This document shows positions 1 through 6,881 of a DNA stretch of 7,272 nucleotides, piece by piece; position 1 is the stretch's first letter, and every line of letters begins with the position of its first letter. Position numbers and translations under genes: made by a program. Under the pieces are notes generated by a model, which saw only the letters and a program-made list of their open reading frames with translations, was not told where the DNA came from and made no database searches. The stretch is from positions 1 through 7,272 of the forward strand of contig JAJXTA010000128.1 of assembly GCA_021784265.1 (NCBI GenBank), read 5' to 3'. Source of the DNA: a bacterium. GTDB taxonomy: Bacteria; Verrucomicrobiota; Verrucomicrobiia; Limisphaerales; J093.

Positions 1-1
1 A

Positions 2-1819
2 GGCTGCCACATGACGATGCTGGGCGTGGTCAAACAGGGGGCGGCGGCGCTGGTGTCGTGGCGGGATCCTTATGTGCTGGCGGAGGTGCGAAGCGTGGTC
101 GCTCACCCGCCCGGCGCGCCCACCCAACAACTCCTCTCGCCCTCGCTCGTGCTGCGGGAGTCGGCCCGGGGCTTTCGCCTCCGCTTCCTCGGACGCGGCG
201 ATTACGTCACCCTCGCCCAGGCCTATCGGCAAGAGGCCCAACAGGCCGGCTGGGTCGTCCCCTGGAGCGAGAAGTTGCGGGGCCACCCGCAACGCGCCAA
301 GCTGTTCGGCGCGGTCAATTACAAGCTCTGGAGCACGCTGGACCGGCGCATGAACGAGGAGAGCACGCGCGAAGAATCGGTGCGCGTCAACTGGACCTTT
401 GACGAAGCCGCCCGCGTGGCCGAGCACCTCAAGAATGATCTTCACCTCGAGAAGGTTCTCTTCCTCATGGGCGGCTGGATCCATCGCGGCTACGATAATC
501 AACATCCTGACATCCTCCCGGCCGCCCCCGAATGCGGCGGCGATCCCGCCCTGGCCGAGTGCGCGCGCCGGGTGCGCCGCTTGGGCTATCTCCTGGGCTT
601 GCACGACAACTACCAGGACATGTACCGCGACGCCCCCTCCTGGAACGAGACCTGCCTGATGCGGACCCGCGACGGGCAGTTGGCGCGAGGCGGCCATTGG
701 GCCGGCGGGCTCGCGTTTCTGACCTGCGCGCCCAAAGCCCTCGATTTGGCCCAACGGCCCCAGAACCTCCCCGCCGTCCGCGCCCTGACGCGCGCCGATG
801 CCTATTTCATCGACACCACCTACGCCGCCGGCCTCCAGGAGTGCTTCGCGCCCCAGCATCCCCTGACCCGAGCCGACGACCTGCGCTGGAAACAGGCGCT
901 GTCCGACTATGCCCGCGCTGAGTTCGGCATTTTCGGGAGTGAAGACGGACGAGAATGGGCGGTGCCGCACAGCGACTTTTTCGAGGGGCTCACCGGCGTC
1001 AGCGGGCGGGACTACCACGATGCCGGGCTGTTGCGGAGTCTGGGCGCGGTTTCGGTGCCGCTCTTCGAAGTGGTTTATCGCGATTGCATCGCCCTCTACG
1101 GCAAATATGGCTATGATCCGGCTAAGGCGAGCGAATATGTGCTCCATCATCTGACCCTCGGGCGTCCCCTCAACTATCATAGCATCCCGCCCCACCTCTA
1201 CTGGCTGCGCCCCGCCCCGGAACCGGGGACACCGCCGGACACCGGTCTGGGCGTCTTTACCCGCGCCGACCACGGGTGGGCTGCCGGCCTGCATCCCCTG
1301 GACCGCTTCGTTAAGAACACCTACGAGATGCTCTCCCCGCTCAACGCGCTGACGGCGCGCATGCCCTTGACCCAACACCGCTTCCTCGATCCCGCCCGCC
1401 AAGCGCAGCAAACCGTGTTCGGGGCGGGGACCAACGCCGTCCGCGTGGTCGTCAACCCCAGCCCGCACGAGCTGCGGCAGCCCAGCCGGCTCGGAGGCGA
1501 GGTGGTCCTGCCGCCCGACGGCTTTCTGGTCGAATCGCCGACGTTCGTGGCCTTCAACGCGCTGAGCTGGGCCGGACGCCGTTACGCAACTCCAACCCTG
1601 TTCACCCTGCGAAGTCTCGACCGCCGGCCGCTGGAGCGCACCCGCCGCCTCCGGGTCTTCCACGGCTACGGTGATCCGCATCTGGACCTGCGCGGGACGG
1701 AATGGAGCGTCGAGCGGGAGGCGGTGATCGAACCGGCGACTTCCCGCCCGTCCCAGGCCGACCGCCTACCCGCGGCGCCAGGGGCCAACGCCGTCGCCGC
1801 CAACGCACGCCTCCCATGA
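2..1819 (+). CDS. Glycosidase-like protein of the DUF5696 / GH101-related type, 5' end outside the window
   Basis: The frame is open to the left edge (three codons precede the ATG at 11), so the 602 residues counted from that ATG are probably the C-terminal part of a longer protein. The ATG at 11 aligns with an internal segment of the family as I remember it, so it is unlikely to be the true start. Conserved-looking motifs, numbered from that Met, are GGWIHRGYDNQHPD (154-167), the LPAAPECGGD block (169-178), LGLHDNYQDMYRDAPSW (195-211), YFIDTTYA (265-272) and FGSEDGREW (308-316). These fit the DUF5696 family, which resembles GH101-type alpha-N-acetylgalactosaminidase folds. Asp268 and Glu311 are candidate catalytic acids by analogy only. 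Residues from about 470 on look like a beta-rich C-terminal domain, and the last 25 or so are low-complexity. The stop overlaps the next ATG by 4 bases. Substrate is unknown; the family call is moderately sure, the activity is inference. Confidence 0.75.
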   Translation, partial: GCHMTMLGVVKQGAAALVSWRDPYVLAEVRSVVAHPPGAPTQQLLSPSLVLRESARGFRLRFLGRGDYVTLAQAYRQEAQQAGWVVPWSEKLRGHPQRAKLFGAVNYKLWSTLDRRMNEESTREESVRVNWTFDEAARVAEHLKNDLHLEKVLFLMGGWIHRGYDNQHPDILPAAPECGGDPALAECARRVRRLGYLLGLHDNYQDMYRDAPSWNETCLMRTRDGQLARGGHWAGGLAFLTCAPKALDLAQRPQNLPAVRALTRADAYFIDTTYAAGLQECFAPQHPLTRADDLRWKQALSDYARAEFGIFGSEDGREWAVPHSDFFEGLTGVSGRDYHDAGLLRSLGAVSVPLFEVVYRDCIALYGKYGYDPAKASEYVLHHLTLGRPLNYHSIPPHLYWLRPAPEPGTPPDTGLGVFTRADHGWAAGLHPLDRFVKNTYEMLSPLNALTARMPLTQHRFLDPARQAQQTVFGAGTNAVRVVVNPSPHELRQPSRLGGEVVLPPDGFLVESPTFVAFNALSWAGRRYATPTLFTLRSLDRRPLERTRRLRVFHGYGDPHLDLRGTEWSVEREAVIEPATSRPSQADRLPAAPGANAVAANARLP

Positions 1820-3453
1820 CACACCCCCGACACCGGCCCTTCCCGCTCCCCACCACCCTCCTGGCCGCAATCCTCCTCAGCTTCGCCCTCGCCCTCCCGA
1901 CGCGCGCCGCCGACCCCGGCAACATCCGGCTGCTGATCGTCACCGGTGGACATAGCTTCGAGACGAATCGGTTTTTCGCCCTGTTCCGCGCGATTCCAGG
2001 CGTGACCTTCGAGGCCGTCGCCCATCCGCAACCCCCGGTCTGGTGGCAGCCCGAGCGGGCCGCGACGTACGACGTAATCGTGCTCTACGACCTGTGGCAG
2101 GAGATCAGTGCCGAAACCAAGGCCGACTTCGTGCGTTGCCTCAAGCAGGGGAAGGGCTTGGTCGCCCTCCACCATTCGCTGGCCTCCTATCAGGATTGGG
2201 ACGAATACGCCCAAATCATCGGCGGCAAGTACTACCTGCAAAAATGGACCCGCGACGGCCGCGAGCATCCCGGCTCGACTTTCCTCCATGATGTCAACTG
2301 GCGCGTGCACGTGGTCGATCCCGCGCAGCCGGTGACGCGCGGGCTGGCCGATTTCGCGATCCACGACGAGACCTACGGCGGCTTCGAGGTCAGCCCCCGG
2401 GTCCACGCCCTCTTGACGACCGACGAACACACCTCCAGTCCCACCGTCGCTTGGGCCCACACCTACGCGGGGACGCGCGTCGCTTACCTCCAGCTCGGCC
2501 ACGACCACCAAGCCTGGGACAACCCGAACTACCGCCGGCTGCTCCGCCAAGCCATCCCCTGCGCGGCCCTCCGCCACAGTCATTGCCTGTCTTCCCTGGT
2601 GCGATCCGGCAGGTTCCCCCACCCCCCGCCCGCCCCACCGATGCTCCTCAAAGTTATTGCCTGCGAAATCGCCTTTCGCGAAATCTGCCACGCCGCGGCC
2701 CGGTCCCCCAACCTGCTGGACCTGGAATTCGTGACCCAGGGTTATCATGACACGCCCAAGCTCGGTTGCGCGGAGCTCCAAAGACGGATCGATGCGGTGC
2801 CCGTGGGCCGCTACGACGCCATCCTCCTCGGCTACGGTTTGTGCAGCAACATCCTGACCGGCTTGCATTCCGCCCACACGCCCCTGGTCGTGCCGCGGGC
2901 TCACGACTGCATCACCTTCCTGCTCGGCTCCAAGGAGCGCTACCAAACCATGTTCGACGCCCGCCCGGGCACCTATTACTTCAGCTCCGGCTGGCTGGAG
3001 TGCCGGCGGCGGCGCGACGCCGCCACGCCCACCTCCACCGGAGCGCTCCTCCCGGCCCATGCCCTCGCCGGCATGCAGGCCGCCTACGAGGCCTGGGTGG
3101 CGAAGTACGGCGAGGAGAAGGCGGCCTATTTGCGCGAGGTCATGCAAGGCTGGGCCGCCACCTACGGTCACGGCGTGCTCATTGACTTCGACTTCACCAA
3201 GCCGCTCGCCTTCGCCGACCAGGTGCGCCAACTCTGCGCCGAACGGGGCTGGCAGTTCGAGGAGGTCGCCGGCGACCTGAGCCTGCTCCAGCGCTGGCTG
3301 GACGGCGAGTGGCACCCGCAAGAGTGTCTGCTTGTGCCGCCAGGCCACCGCATCGTCCCGACCTACGACCCCGCGATCATCGGCCTGGAGTCCAGCCCAC
3401 CGACCCCCGCGCCGGCCCCAACCAGCCCTGGCCCCCCGCGCGGGGAACGTTGA
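1816..3453 (+). CDS. Secreted ThuA-domain protein fused to a DUF1638 domain
   Basis: I place the start at the ATG at 1816 (545 residues), not at the upstream in-frame ATG at 1702, because 1816 overlaps the previous stop as ATGA and begins a good signal peptide: basic residues 1-8, hydrophobic 11-28, likely cleavage after TRA (29-31). Residues 36-250 form a ThuA-like domain (trehalose-utilisation family, glutamine-amidotransferase-like fold), with GGHSFE (44-49), ALHHSLASY (117-125), HDETYGG (183-189) and LGHDHQAW (227-234). After a Pro-rich linker (about 251-275), residues 276-525 match DUF1638: VIACE (280-284), GYGLCSN (339-345), PRAHDCITFLLGSKERY (360-376) and PGTYYFSSGW (384-393). Cys283, Cys343 and Cys365 may bind a ligand or metal. 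DUF1638 is known mostly as a separate protein, often near corrinoid methyltransferase genes; none is seen here. ThuA enzymology is poorly known. The fusion is read directly from the sequence but could reflect a lost stop. Confidence 0.8.
   Translation: MTHPRHRPFPLPTTLLAAILLSFALALPTRAADPGNIRLLIVTGGHSFETNRFFALFRAIPGVTFEAVAHPQPPVWWQPERAATYDVIVLYDLWQEISAETKADFVRCLKQGKGLVALHHSLASYQDWDEYAQIIGGKYYLQKWTRDGREHPGSTFLHDVNWRVHVVDPAQPVTRGLADFAIHDETYGGFEVSPRVHALLTTDEHTSSPTVAWAHTYAGTRVAYLQLGHDHQAWDNPNYRRLLRQAIPCAALRHSHCLSSLVRSGRFPHPPPAPPMLLKVIACEIAFREICHAAARSPNLLDLEFVTQGYHDTPKLGCAELQRRIDAVPVGRYDAILLGYGLCSNILTGLHSAHTPLVVPRAHDCITFLLGSKERYQTMFDARPGTYYFSSGWLECRRRRDAATPTSTGALLPAHALAGMQAAYEAWVAKYGEEKAAYLREVMQGWAATYGHGVLIDFDFTKPLAFADQVRQLCAERGWQFEEVAGDLSLLQRWLDGEWHPQECLLVPPGHRIVPTYDPAIIGLESSPPTPAPAPTSPGPPRGER
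2641..2643 (+). other. Possible internal start codon for a free DUF1638 protein
   Basis: An in-frame ATG (residue 276 of the fusion) lies exactly where a stand-alone DUF1638 protein would begin, with the usual short hydrophobic first strand LLKVIACE right after it. Initiation here would give a 270-residue cytoplasmic protein. No Shine-Dalgarno sequence precedes it, but the other starts in this window lack one too, so its absence is not decisive. Evidence is positional only. Confidence 0.35.
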
Positions 3454-3477
3454 CTTGCCGCCCGCCTCTGCCATCAT
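3450..3477 (+). promoter_or_regulatory. Candidate sigma70-type promoter ahead of the TPR gene
   Basis: TTGACT (3450-3455, five of six matches to the -35 consensus) is followed after 16 bases by CATCAT (3472-3477, four of six matches to the -10 consensus). Transcription would start near 3484, about 9 bases before the ATG at 3493, giving a nearly leaderless message. The -35 element contains the stop codon of the previous gene. This would let the TPR, mtnA and AsmA-like genes be expressed without the two upstream genes. Such matches also arise by chance. Confidence 0.3.
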
Positions 3478-3492
3478 CCCACCGCAAACTGT

Positions 3493-3903
3493 ATGGCAGC
3501 CGTCGCCAAAACCAAACTCAGTCGCACCGAACAACGCGATCTGGACATCGAAATCGGCTTCCTCGAAGGGCTCACCCGCCGCGACCCCAACTACATCGAC
3601 GCCCTTCAGGTGCTGGGCGATGACTACACACGGCGGGGCCGCCTCGAGGAGGGCCTGCACGTGGACCTGCAACTGGCCCGCCTCCGGCCCGCGGACCCGC
3701 TGGTCCATTACAATCTCGCTTGCAGCTACGCGCTCACCGGCCAACCCGAAGCCGCCTATCACGCCCTCACCCGCGCCCTGGATCACGGTTACCGCGATTT
3801 CCGGTGGCTGGCCAAAGACCCGGACCTCGCCGGCTTCCGCAAGCATCCGCTTTACCGCAAGTTGCGCGCCCGGCTGCGGGCGGCGCGGGCGGAGCGACGG
3901 TAG
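3493..3903 (+). CDS. Small tetratricopeptide-repeat protein
   Basis: This 136-residue protein has no signal peptide or membrane segment, so it is probably cytoplasmic. A basic N-terminus leads into TPR helices: roughly 16-31 (a partial repeat), 34-67 (the repeat with ALQVLGDDYTRRGR at 37-50) and 68-101 (PLVHYNLACSYALTGQPEAA at 69-88, a near-textbook TPR with the Leu-Ala-Tyr-Ala spacing). The end, with GYRDFRWLAKDPDLAGFRKHPLYRKL (99-124 in part), is the 'TPR end-of-group' type of cap, followed by an Arg/Ala-rich basic tail. Proteins of this kind are common in Verrucomicrobiota as I recall them. TPRs mediate protein-protein contacts; the partner is unknown. The ATG at 3493 is the first start after the upstream stop that keeps the family-like N-terminus. 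It lies 39 bases after the previous gene and 12 bases before mtnA, in the same frame as mtnA. Confidence 0.85.
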   Translation: MAAVAKTKLSRTEQRDLDIEIGFLEGLTRRDPNYIDALQVLGDDYTRRGRLEEGLHVDLQLARLRPADPLVHYNLACSYALTGQPEAAYHALTRALDHGYRDFRWLAKDPDLAGFRKHPLYRKLRARLRAARAERR

Positions 3904-3915
3904 GGTGTCTCTCTC

Positions 3916-5079
3916 GTGAACGTCGTTGTCCGCGGCCGGCGCCGTCATTACCGCACGGTGGCGTTTGACGCGGCGCGGCGCGCGGTGTTGCTGATCGACC
4001 AGCGCCGCCTGCCGCACCAGTTCCAGATTCTCGCCACCCGGACGTTCCGCGAAACCGCCACGGCGATCCGCGAGATGGTCGTGCGGGGCGCCGGCGCGAT
4101 TGGCGCCACCGCCGCCTACGGCCTGGCGCAGGGCGCGCTGGCCTTCCGCGGGCGGCAGGCCGACCGCTTCGCCGCGCACCTCGCGGCGGTCTATGAGACG
4201 CTCAAGGCCGCCCGCCCCACGGCCGTGGACCCTGTCAATGCCATGAACCAGGTCCGGGCCGCGCTGGACCCACGCGCCAGCATCGCCGAACAGCAAGCCC
4301 AGGCCCTGGCCGCCGCCCAGCGCTTCGCCGACGAGGACGTGGCCCACTGCGAGGCCATCGGGCGCCATGGCCTCGCGCTGATCCGCCCGGGGATGCGGCT
4401 CCTGACCCACTGCAACGCCGGGTGGCTGGCCTTCGTCGATGTCGGGTCGGCAACCGCCCCGCTCTATGCCGCCCATGCCGAGGGCCGCCCCTTCCAGGTC
4501 TATTGCGACGAAACCCGTCCGCGTTGCCAAGGAGCCACCCTCACCGCCTGGGAACTCGCGCAGCAAGGCATCGCCCACCACGTCATCGCCGACAACGCCG
4601 CCGGTCATCTCATGCAGCGGGGTGCGATCGACTTGGTCATCGTCGGCAGCGACCGGGTCTTGGGCCGCACCGGCGAGGTGGCCAACAAGATCGGCACCTA
4701 TACCAAGGCCGTTCTCGCCCGCCGGCACGGCATCCCGTTCTACGTCGCCATCCCGCTCTCGACCCTCGACTGGCACTTGCGCGCGGGCAGCGCCATCCCC
4801 ATCGAGGAACGCGCCGAGGAAGAGGTCCTTGGCGCCTGGGGGCTGACCCGCGGCGGGCGCCGCGCCTGGGTGCGCGTGGCCAACCCCACCAGCCCGGCCC
4901 GCAACCCCTCCTTCGATGTGACTCCCCCGGAGCTGATCACCGGCATCATCACCCCGCTCGGCATCGTCCGCCCCGCCGATCTCTGGGCGCAACGCGCCCG
5001 ACTGGGTGGACCCGCCGGCTCGCGGCACCATTACCCAGGCTTTACTCGTCGGCCCGCTTCGGCTAACTTGCCAACATGA
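3916..5079 (+). CDS. mtnA: S-methyl-5-thioribose-1-phosphate isomerase (methionine salvage)
   Basis: MtnA converts 5-methylthioribose 1-phosphate to 5-methylthioribulose 1-phosphate in the cytoplasm, recycling the methylthioadenosine left by polyamine synthesis. The 387-residue product has the eIF2B-like isomerase motifs: RGAGAIG (57-63), THCNAG (164-169) with the catalytic Cys166, CDETRPRCQGATLTAWEL (197-213), GSDRV (244-248) with the catalytic Asp246, NKIGTY (257-262), FYVAIPLSTLD (275-285) and IPIEER (294-299). Cys166 and Asp246 are 80 residues apart, the same spacing as Cys160/Asp240 of the Bacillus subtilis enzyme. The start is GTG, the only possible one, because an in-frame TAG (the stop of the TPR gene) lies 12 bases upstream. 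Several blocks differ from typical MtnA (PTAVDPVNAM at 101-110; ITPLGI at 345-350 where ITE-x-GI is usual), and about 30 extra residues trail the fold. A related sugar-phosphate isomerase, such as a 5-deoxyribose-1-phosphate enzyme, cannot be excluded. The stop overlaps the next start (ATGA). Confidence 0.9.
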   Translation: MNVVVRGRRRHYRTVAFDAARRAVLLIDQRRLPHQFQILATRTFRETATAIREMVVRGAGAIGATAAYGLAQGALAFRGRQADRFAAHLAAVYETLKAARPTAVDPVNAMNQVRAALDPRASIAEQQAQALAAAQRFADEDVAHCEAIGRHGLALIRPGMRLLTHCNAGWLAFVDVGSATAPLYAAHAEGRPFQVYCDETRPRCQGATLTAWELAQQGIAHHVIADNAAGHLMQRGAIDLVIVGSDRVLGRTGEVANKIGTYTKAVLARRHGIPFYVAIPLSTLDWHLRAGSAIPIEERAEEEVLGAWGLTRGGRRAWVRVANPTSPARNPSFDVTPPELITGIITPLGIVRPADLWAQRARLGGPAGSRHHYPGFTRRPASANLPT

Positions 5080-5849
5080 AACGCATCCTCCTGCGCTCGG
5101 TGCTGCTCCTGGCACTCCTCCTCCTGGTCGCGGGCATCCTCGCCCTTGTCTTTCTTGACTCCCTGGTGAAAAAGGGCGTCGAGACCATCGGCCCCAAGGT
5201 AACCCAGGTCGCCATCACCCTCGACGCCGCCCATATCTCGCTCCTCTCCGGCCACGGCGCCCTCAAGGGCCTCACCGTGGGCAACCCCGCCGGTTACCAC
5301 AGTCCGACGGCCATCAAGGTCGGCGCGGTGAGCGTCGCGGTCAAACCCGCCTCCGTGCTGGCGAACAAGGTGGTGATCGAATCGATCGACGTCCAGGCCC
5401 CGGAGATCACCATCGAAGGCGGGCTCAAAGCGAATAATCTGAGCGCCATCCTCGCCAACGTGCAAGCCGCCACCGCCTCCGAAAGCCAAGCCCCGCAGCC
5501 TGCGCCAGGCAAGAAGGGAGCGGGAAAGAAACTCGAGGTCGATGACTTCCGCATCACCGGGGGGCAAATCCATTTAAGCCTCAGTCTTATGGGCGGCAAG
5601 ACCGCCACCCTCCCCCTCCCGGACATCCACTTGACCGGCCTCGGACAAGGCGCCGACGGCATTACCCCCGCCGAACTGACGGAAAAAGTGTTCGCGGCCG
5701 TGCTCCAAGGGGCGACCAGCACCGCCACCGAACAACTGGGCAAGCTGGGCGGCAGCGCCGTTGATGCCGCCAAAGATGTCGGGTCCAACACCGTCCACAG
5801 TGTCCAGAAGATCACCCACGGCATCGGTGACCTGTTTAAGAAGAAATAA
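5076..5849 (+). CDS. Membrane-anchored AsmA-like protein
   Basis: The 257-residue product starts with MKR and a hydrophobic segment (about residues 4-28), read as an uncleaved N-terminal anchor with the rest in the periplasm. Residues 40-125 look like the N-terminal part of AsmA-family proteins: short beta-strand stretches, GALKGLTVGNPAGY (61-74), then VGAVSVAVKPASVL (82-95) and IESIDVQAPEITIEG (101-115). A Gln/Pro/Lys-rich linker (137-152) joins a second beta segment (153-190, DDFRITGGQIHLSL). The end (about 197-257) is predicted helical, amphipathic and Ala/Gly/Thr-rich with a KKK terminus. Full AsmA proteins are much longer (over 600 residues), so this is a short version. AsmA-type proteins act in outer-membrane lipid homeostasis; a role here is inference. 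The ATG overlaps the mtnA stop by 4 bases, implying translational coupling. It is the last gene of the + strand cluster. Confidence 0.7.
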   Translation: MKRILLRSVLLLALLLLVAGILALVFLDSLVKKGVETIGPKVTQVAITLDAAHISLLSGHGALKGLTVGNPAGYHSPTAIKVGAVSVAVKPASVLANKVVIESIDVQAPEITIEGGLKANNLSAILANVQAATASESQAPQPAPGKKGAGKKLEVDDFRITGGQIHLSLSLMGGKTATLPLPDIHLTGLGQGADGITPAELTEKVFAAVLQGATSTATEQLGKLGGSAVDAAKDVGSNTVHSVQKITHGIGDLFKKK

Positions 5850-5868
5850 CTCCTCCCGCTGGCTGGCC

Positions 5869-5886
5869 GGCGGCTCCGTCGCCGCC
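5869..5886. repeat. GC-only hairpin between convergent genes
   Basis: GGCGGC (5869-5874) and GCCGCC (5881-5886) are perfect inverted copies around a 6-base loop, starting 20 bases after the stop codon of the AsmA-like gene. No T-rich run follows on either strand, so intrinsic termination is doubtful; the stem may simply stabilise the 3' end of the transcript. In DNA this GC-rich a 6-bp match is not rare. Confidence 0.3.
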
Positions 5887-5901
5887 CCGTGGGCGCCTTC
5901 G

Positions 5902-5947
5902 CTCGCCCCAGGCCGATTCGAGGGCGAGGGGTGCGGGGTTGGTTTCT
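5902..5947 (+). terminator. Weak candidate terminator for the five-gene + strand cluster
   Basis: CTCGCCC (5902-5908) and GGGCGAG (5922-5928) form a perfect 7-bp stem with a 13-base loop. Downstream on the + strand, after a G-rich stretch, comes a loosely T-rich segment (TTGGTTTCTT, 5939-5948 approximately). The distance between stem and T-rich part is longer than in a standard intrinsic terminator. The other strand has no T run after the stem. The placement right after the last gene of the cluster is the best support. Confidence 0.3.
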
Positions 5948-5957
5948 TGCGGGACGC

Positions 5958-6881
5958 TTAAGGGATTCCCACGTTCCCCAGCTCCGGCGTGCTGGCATGC
6001 TCTTGGAGCCAGAAGAGGTCCGGGTTGTTCGGCGAGGCTACCCCGTGCGTGAGCAGGACGCCCGGCCGCAACGGGGGCCGCGTGCGCGGGTCCAACCACC
6101 GCTTGGCCTCCGCATGCCCGTCGGCAAACGAGACGTTCCCGGCCCCGTTGTGGTAGCTGCTGGGATAATCGGTCAAGGTCTGACTGCGCATGGTCACAAT
6201 GAAGTGCGAGGCGTCGATGCTGTCCTCCCGCTCGTCCAAAAACACCAGCGCGTCCGTGGGCGTCGGCATCAGAATCTCCGACTGCCGCCAATAGGTGCGG
6301 AAGCCGTGATGGTAATCCACCAACGAGGCCATCCAATTGTTCATCGAGACGCTCCGCACCCGCCCGTAGGCCCTCCCCCCCAGGTGCACGACGCTCCGGT
6401 CCGACGGGCAGTGATGGATGCCCACCGACTCGGTGTAGCGGCTGAGGAGCGACCCCAGCAGCTTCGCCACGTTCGTGTTGTCCGTGTTCGCCGGGTTGAA
6501 GTTCATCAGGTTCCGCACCCAAGCCGTCTGGTTCGTGGCGTAGAAGGTGTTGGGCACGAGGAAGTCGTTGAAATCGTCCGAGTACAACCGCCAGGCGATC
6601 TGCAACTGCTTGAGGTTGCTCAGGCACTGGATGCCCTGGGCCCGGGCTTTGGCCCGGCTCAAGGCCGGCAGCAGCAGCCCGGCCAAAATCGCGATGATCG
6701 CGATCACCACCAAGAGCTCGATGAGGGTGAAGCCTATGTTGCTCTTGCCTCGCGGGCAGGAGGCCCGCTTGTCGAACCCCGCCGATCTAGGCCGCCCTCC
6801 GCTCGACACAGCGCCCCCGCCGGACCGCCCCCGCCCAAAGACGGGGGCCGGACCGTCGCGACGCTCATAGCCCCGATGCAT
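5958..6881 (-). CDS. Type II secretion / type IV pilin-like pseudopilin with H-X9-DG motif
   Basis: The product is a prepilin-type protein that prepilin peptidase would cleave and methylate before insertion in the inner membrane. From the ATG at 6881 (307 residues), the cleavage motif is G50|FTLIE with Glu55, followed by the hydrophobic helix (about 52-73, [20 protein letters not shown] in part) and [28 protein letters not shown] sequence. The globular part has HHCPSD (156-161) and, near the end, the processing-associated motif H244-X9-D254-G255. This architecture is expanded to dozens of copies in Verrucomicrobiota and Planctomycetota; the role of single copies is mostly unknown. An in-frame ATG at 7004 is rejected because it lies inside the tRNA gene. 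Even from 6881 the leader is 50 residues, long for the family, and rich in Arg and Gly; a GTG at 6809 would give a 26-residue leader. The gene stands alone on this strand. Confidence 0.88.
   Translation of the reverse strand: MHRGYERRDGPAPVFGRGRSGGGAVSSGGRPRSAGFDKRASCPRGKSNIGFTLIELLVVIAIIAILAGLLLPALSRAKARAQGIQCLSNLKQLQIAWRLYSDDFNDFLVPNTFYATNQTAWVRNLMNFNPANTDNTNVAKLLGSLLSRYTESVGIHHCPSDRSVVHLGGRAYGRVRSVSMNNWMASLVDYHHGFRTYWRQSEILMPTPTDALVFLDEREDSIDASHFIVTMRSQTLTDYPSSYHNGAGNVSFADGHAEAKRWLDPRTRPPLRPGVLLTHGVASPNNPDLFWLQEHASTPELGNVGIP

Larger units (their letters stand above)
5850..5957. other. Convergent intergenic spacer
   Basis: This 108-base GC-rich stretch separates the end of the AsmA-like gene from the end of the pseudopilin gene on the other strand. 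It holds two small inverted repeats, listed separately, and no open frame that I would call a gene. Its position predicts a terminator for one or both converging transcripts. Confidence 0.6.

Noticed and set aside
1702..1815. N-terminal extension of the ThuA-DUF1638 protein from the in-frame ATG at 1702
   Set aside because: The extra 38 residues are Arg/Gly-rich, lie inside the upstream gene and would bury the signal peptide that begins at 1816.
3434..3445. Palindrome CCCCGCGCGGGG near the end of the ThuA-DUF1638 gene, considered as a terminator
   Set aside because: It lies inside the coding region, its stem is only about 4 bp around a 4-base loop, and no T run follows.
1666..5115. A 1149-codon open frame on the - strand, spanning four + strand genes
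   Set aside because: The translation is Gly/Arg/Ala-rich with no recognisable domain, and it lies opposite genes with clear family motifs. In GC-rich DNA the antisense frame of real genes often lacks stops, so its length is not evidence of coding.
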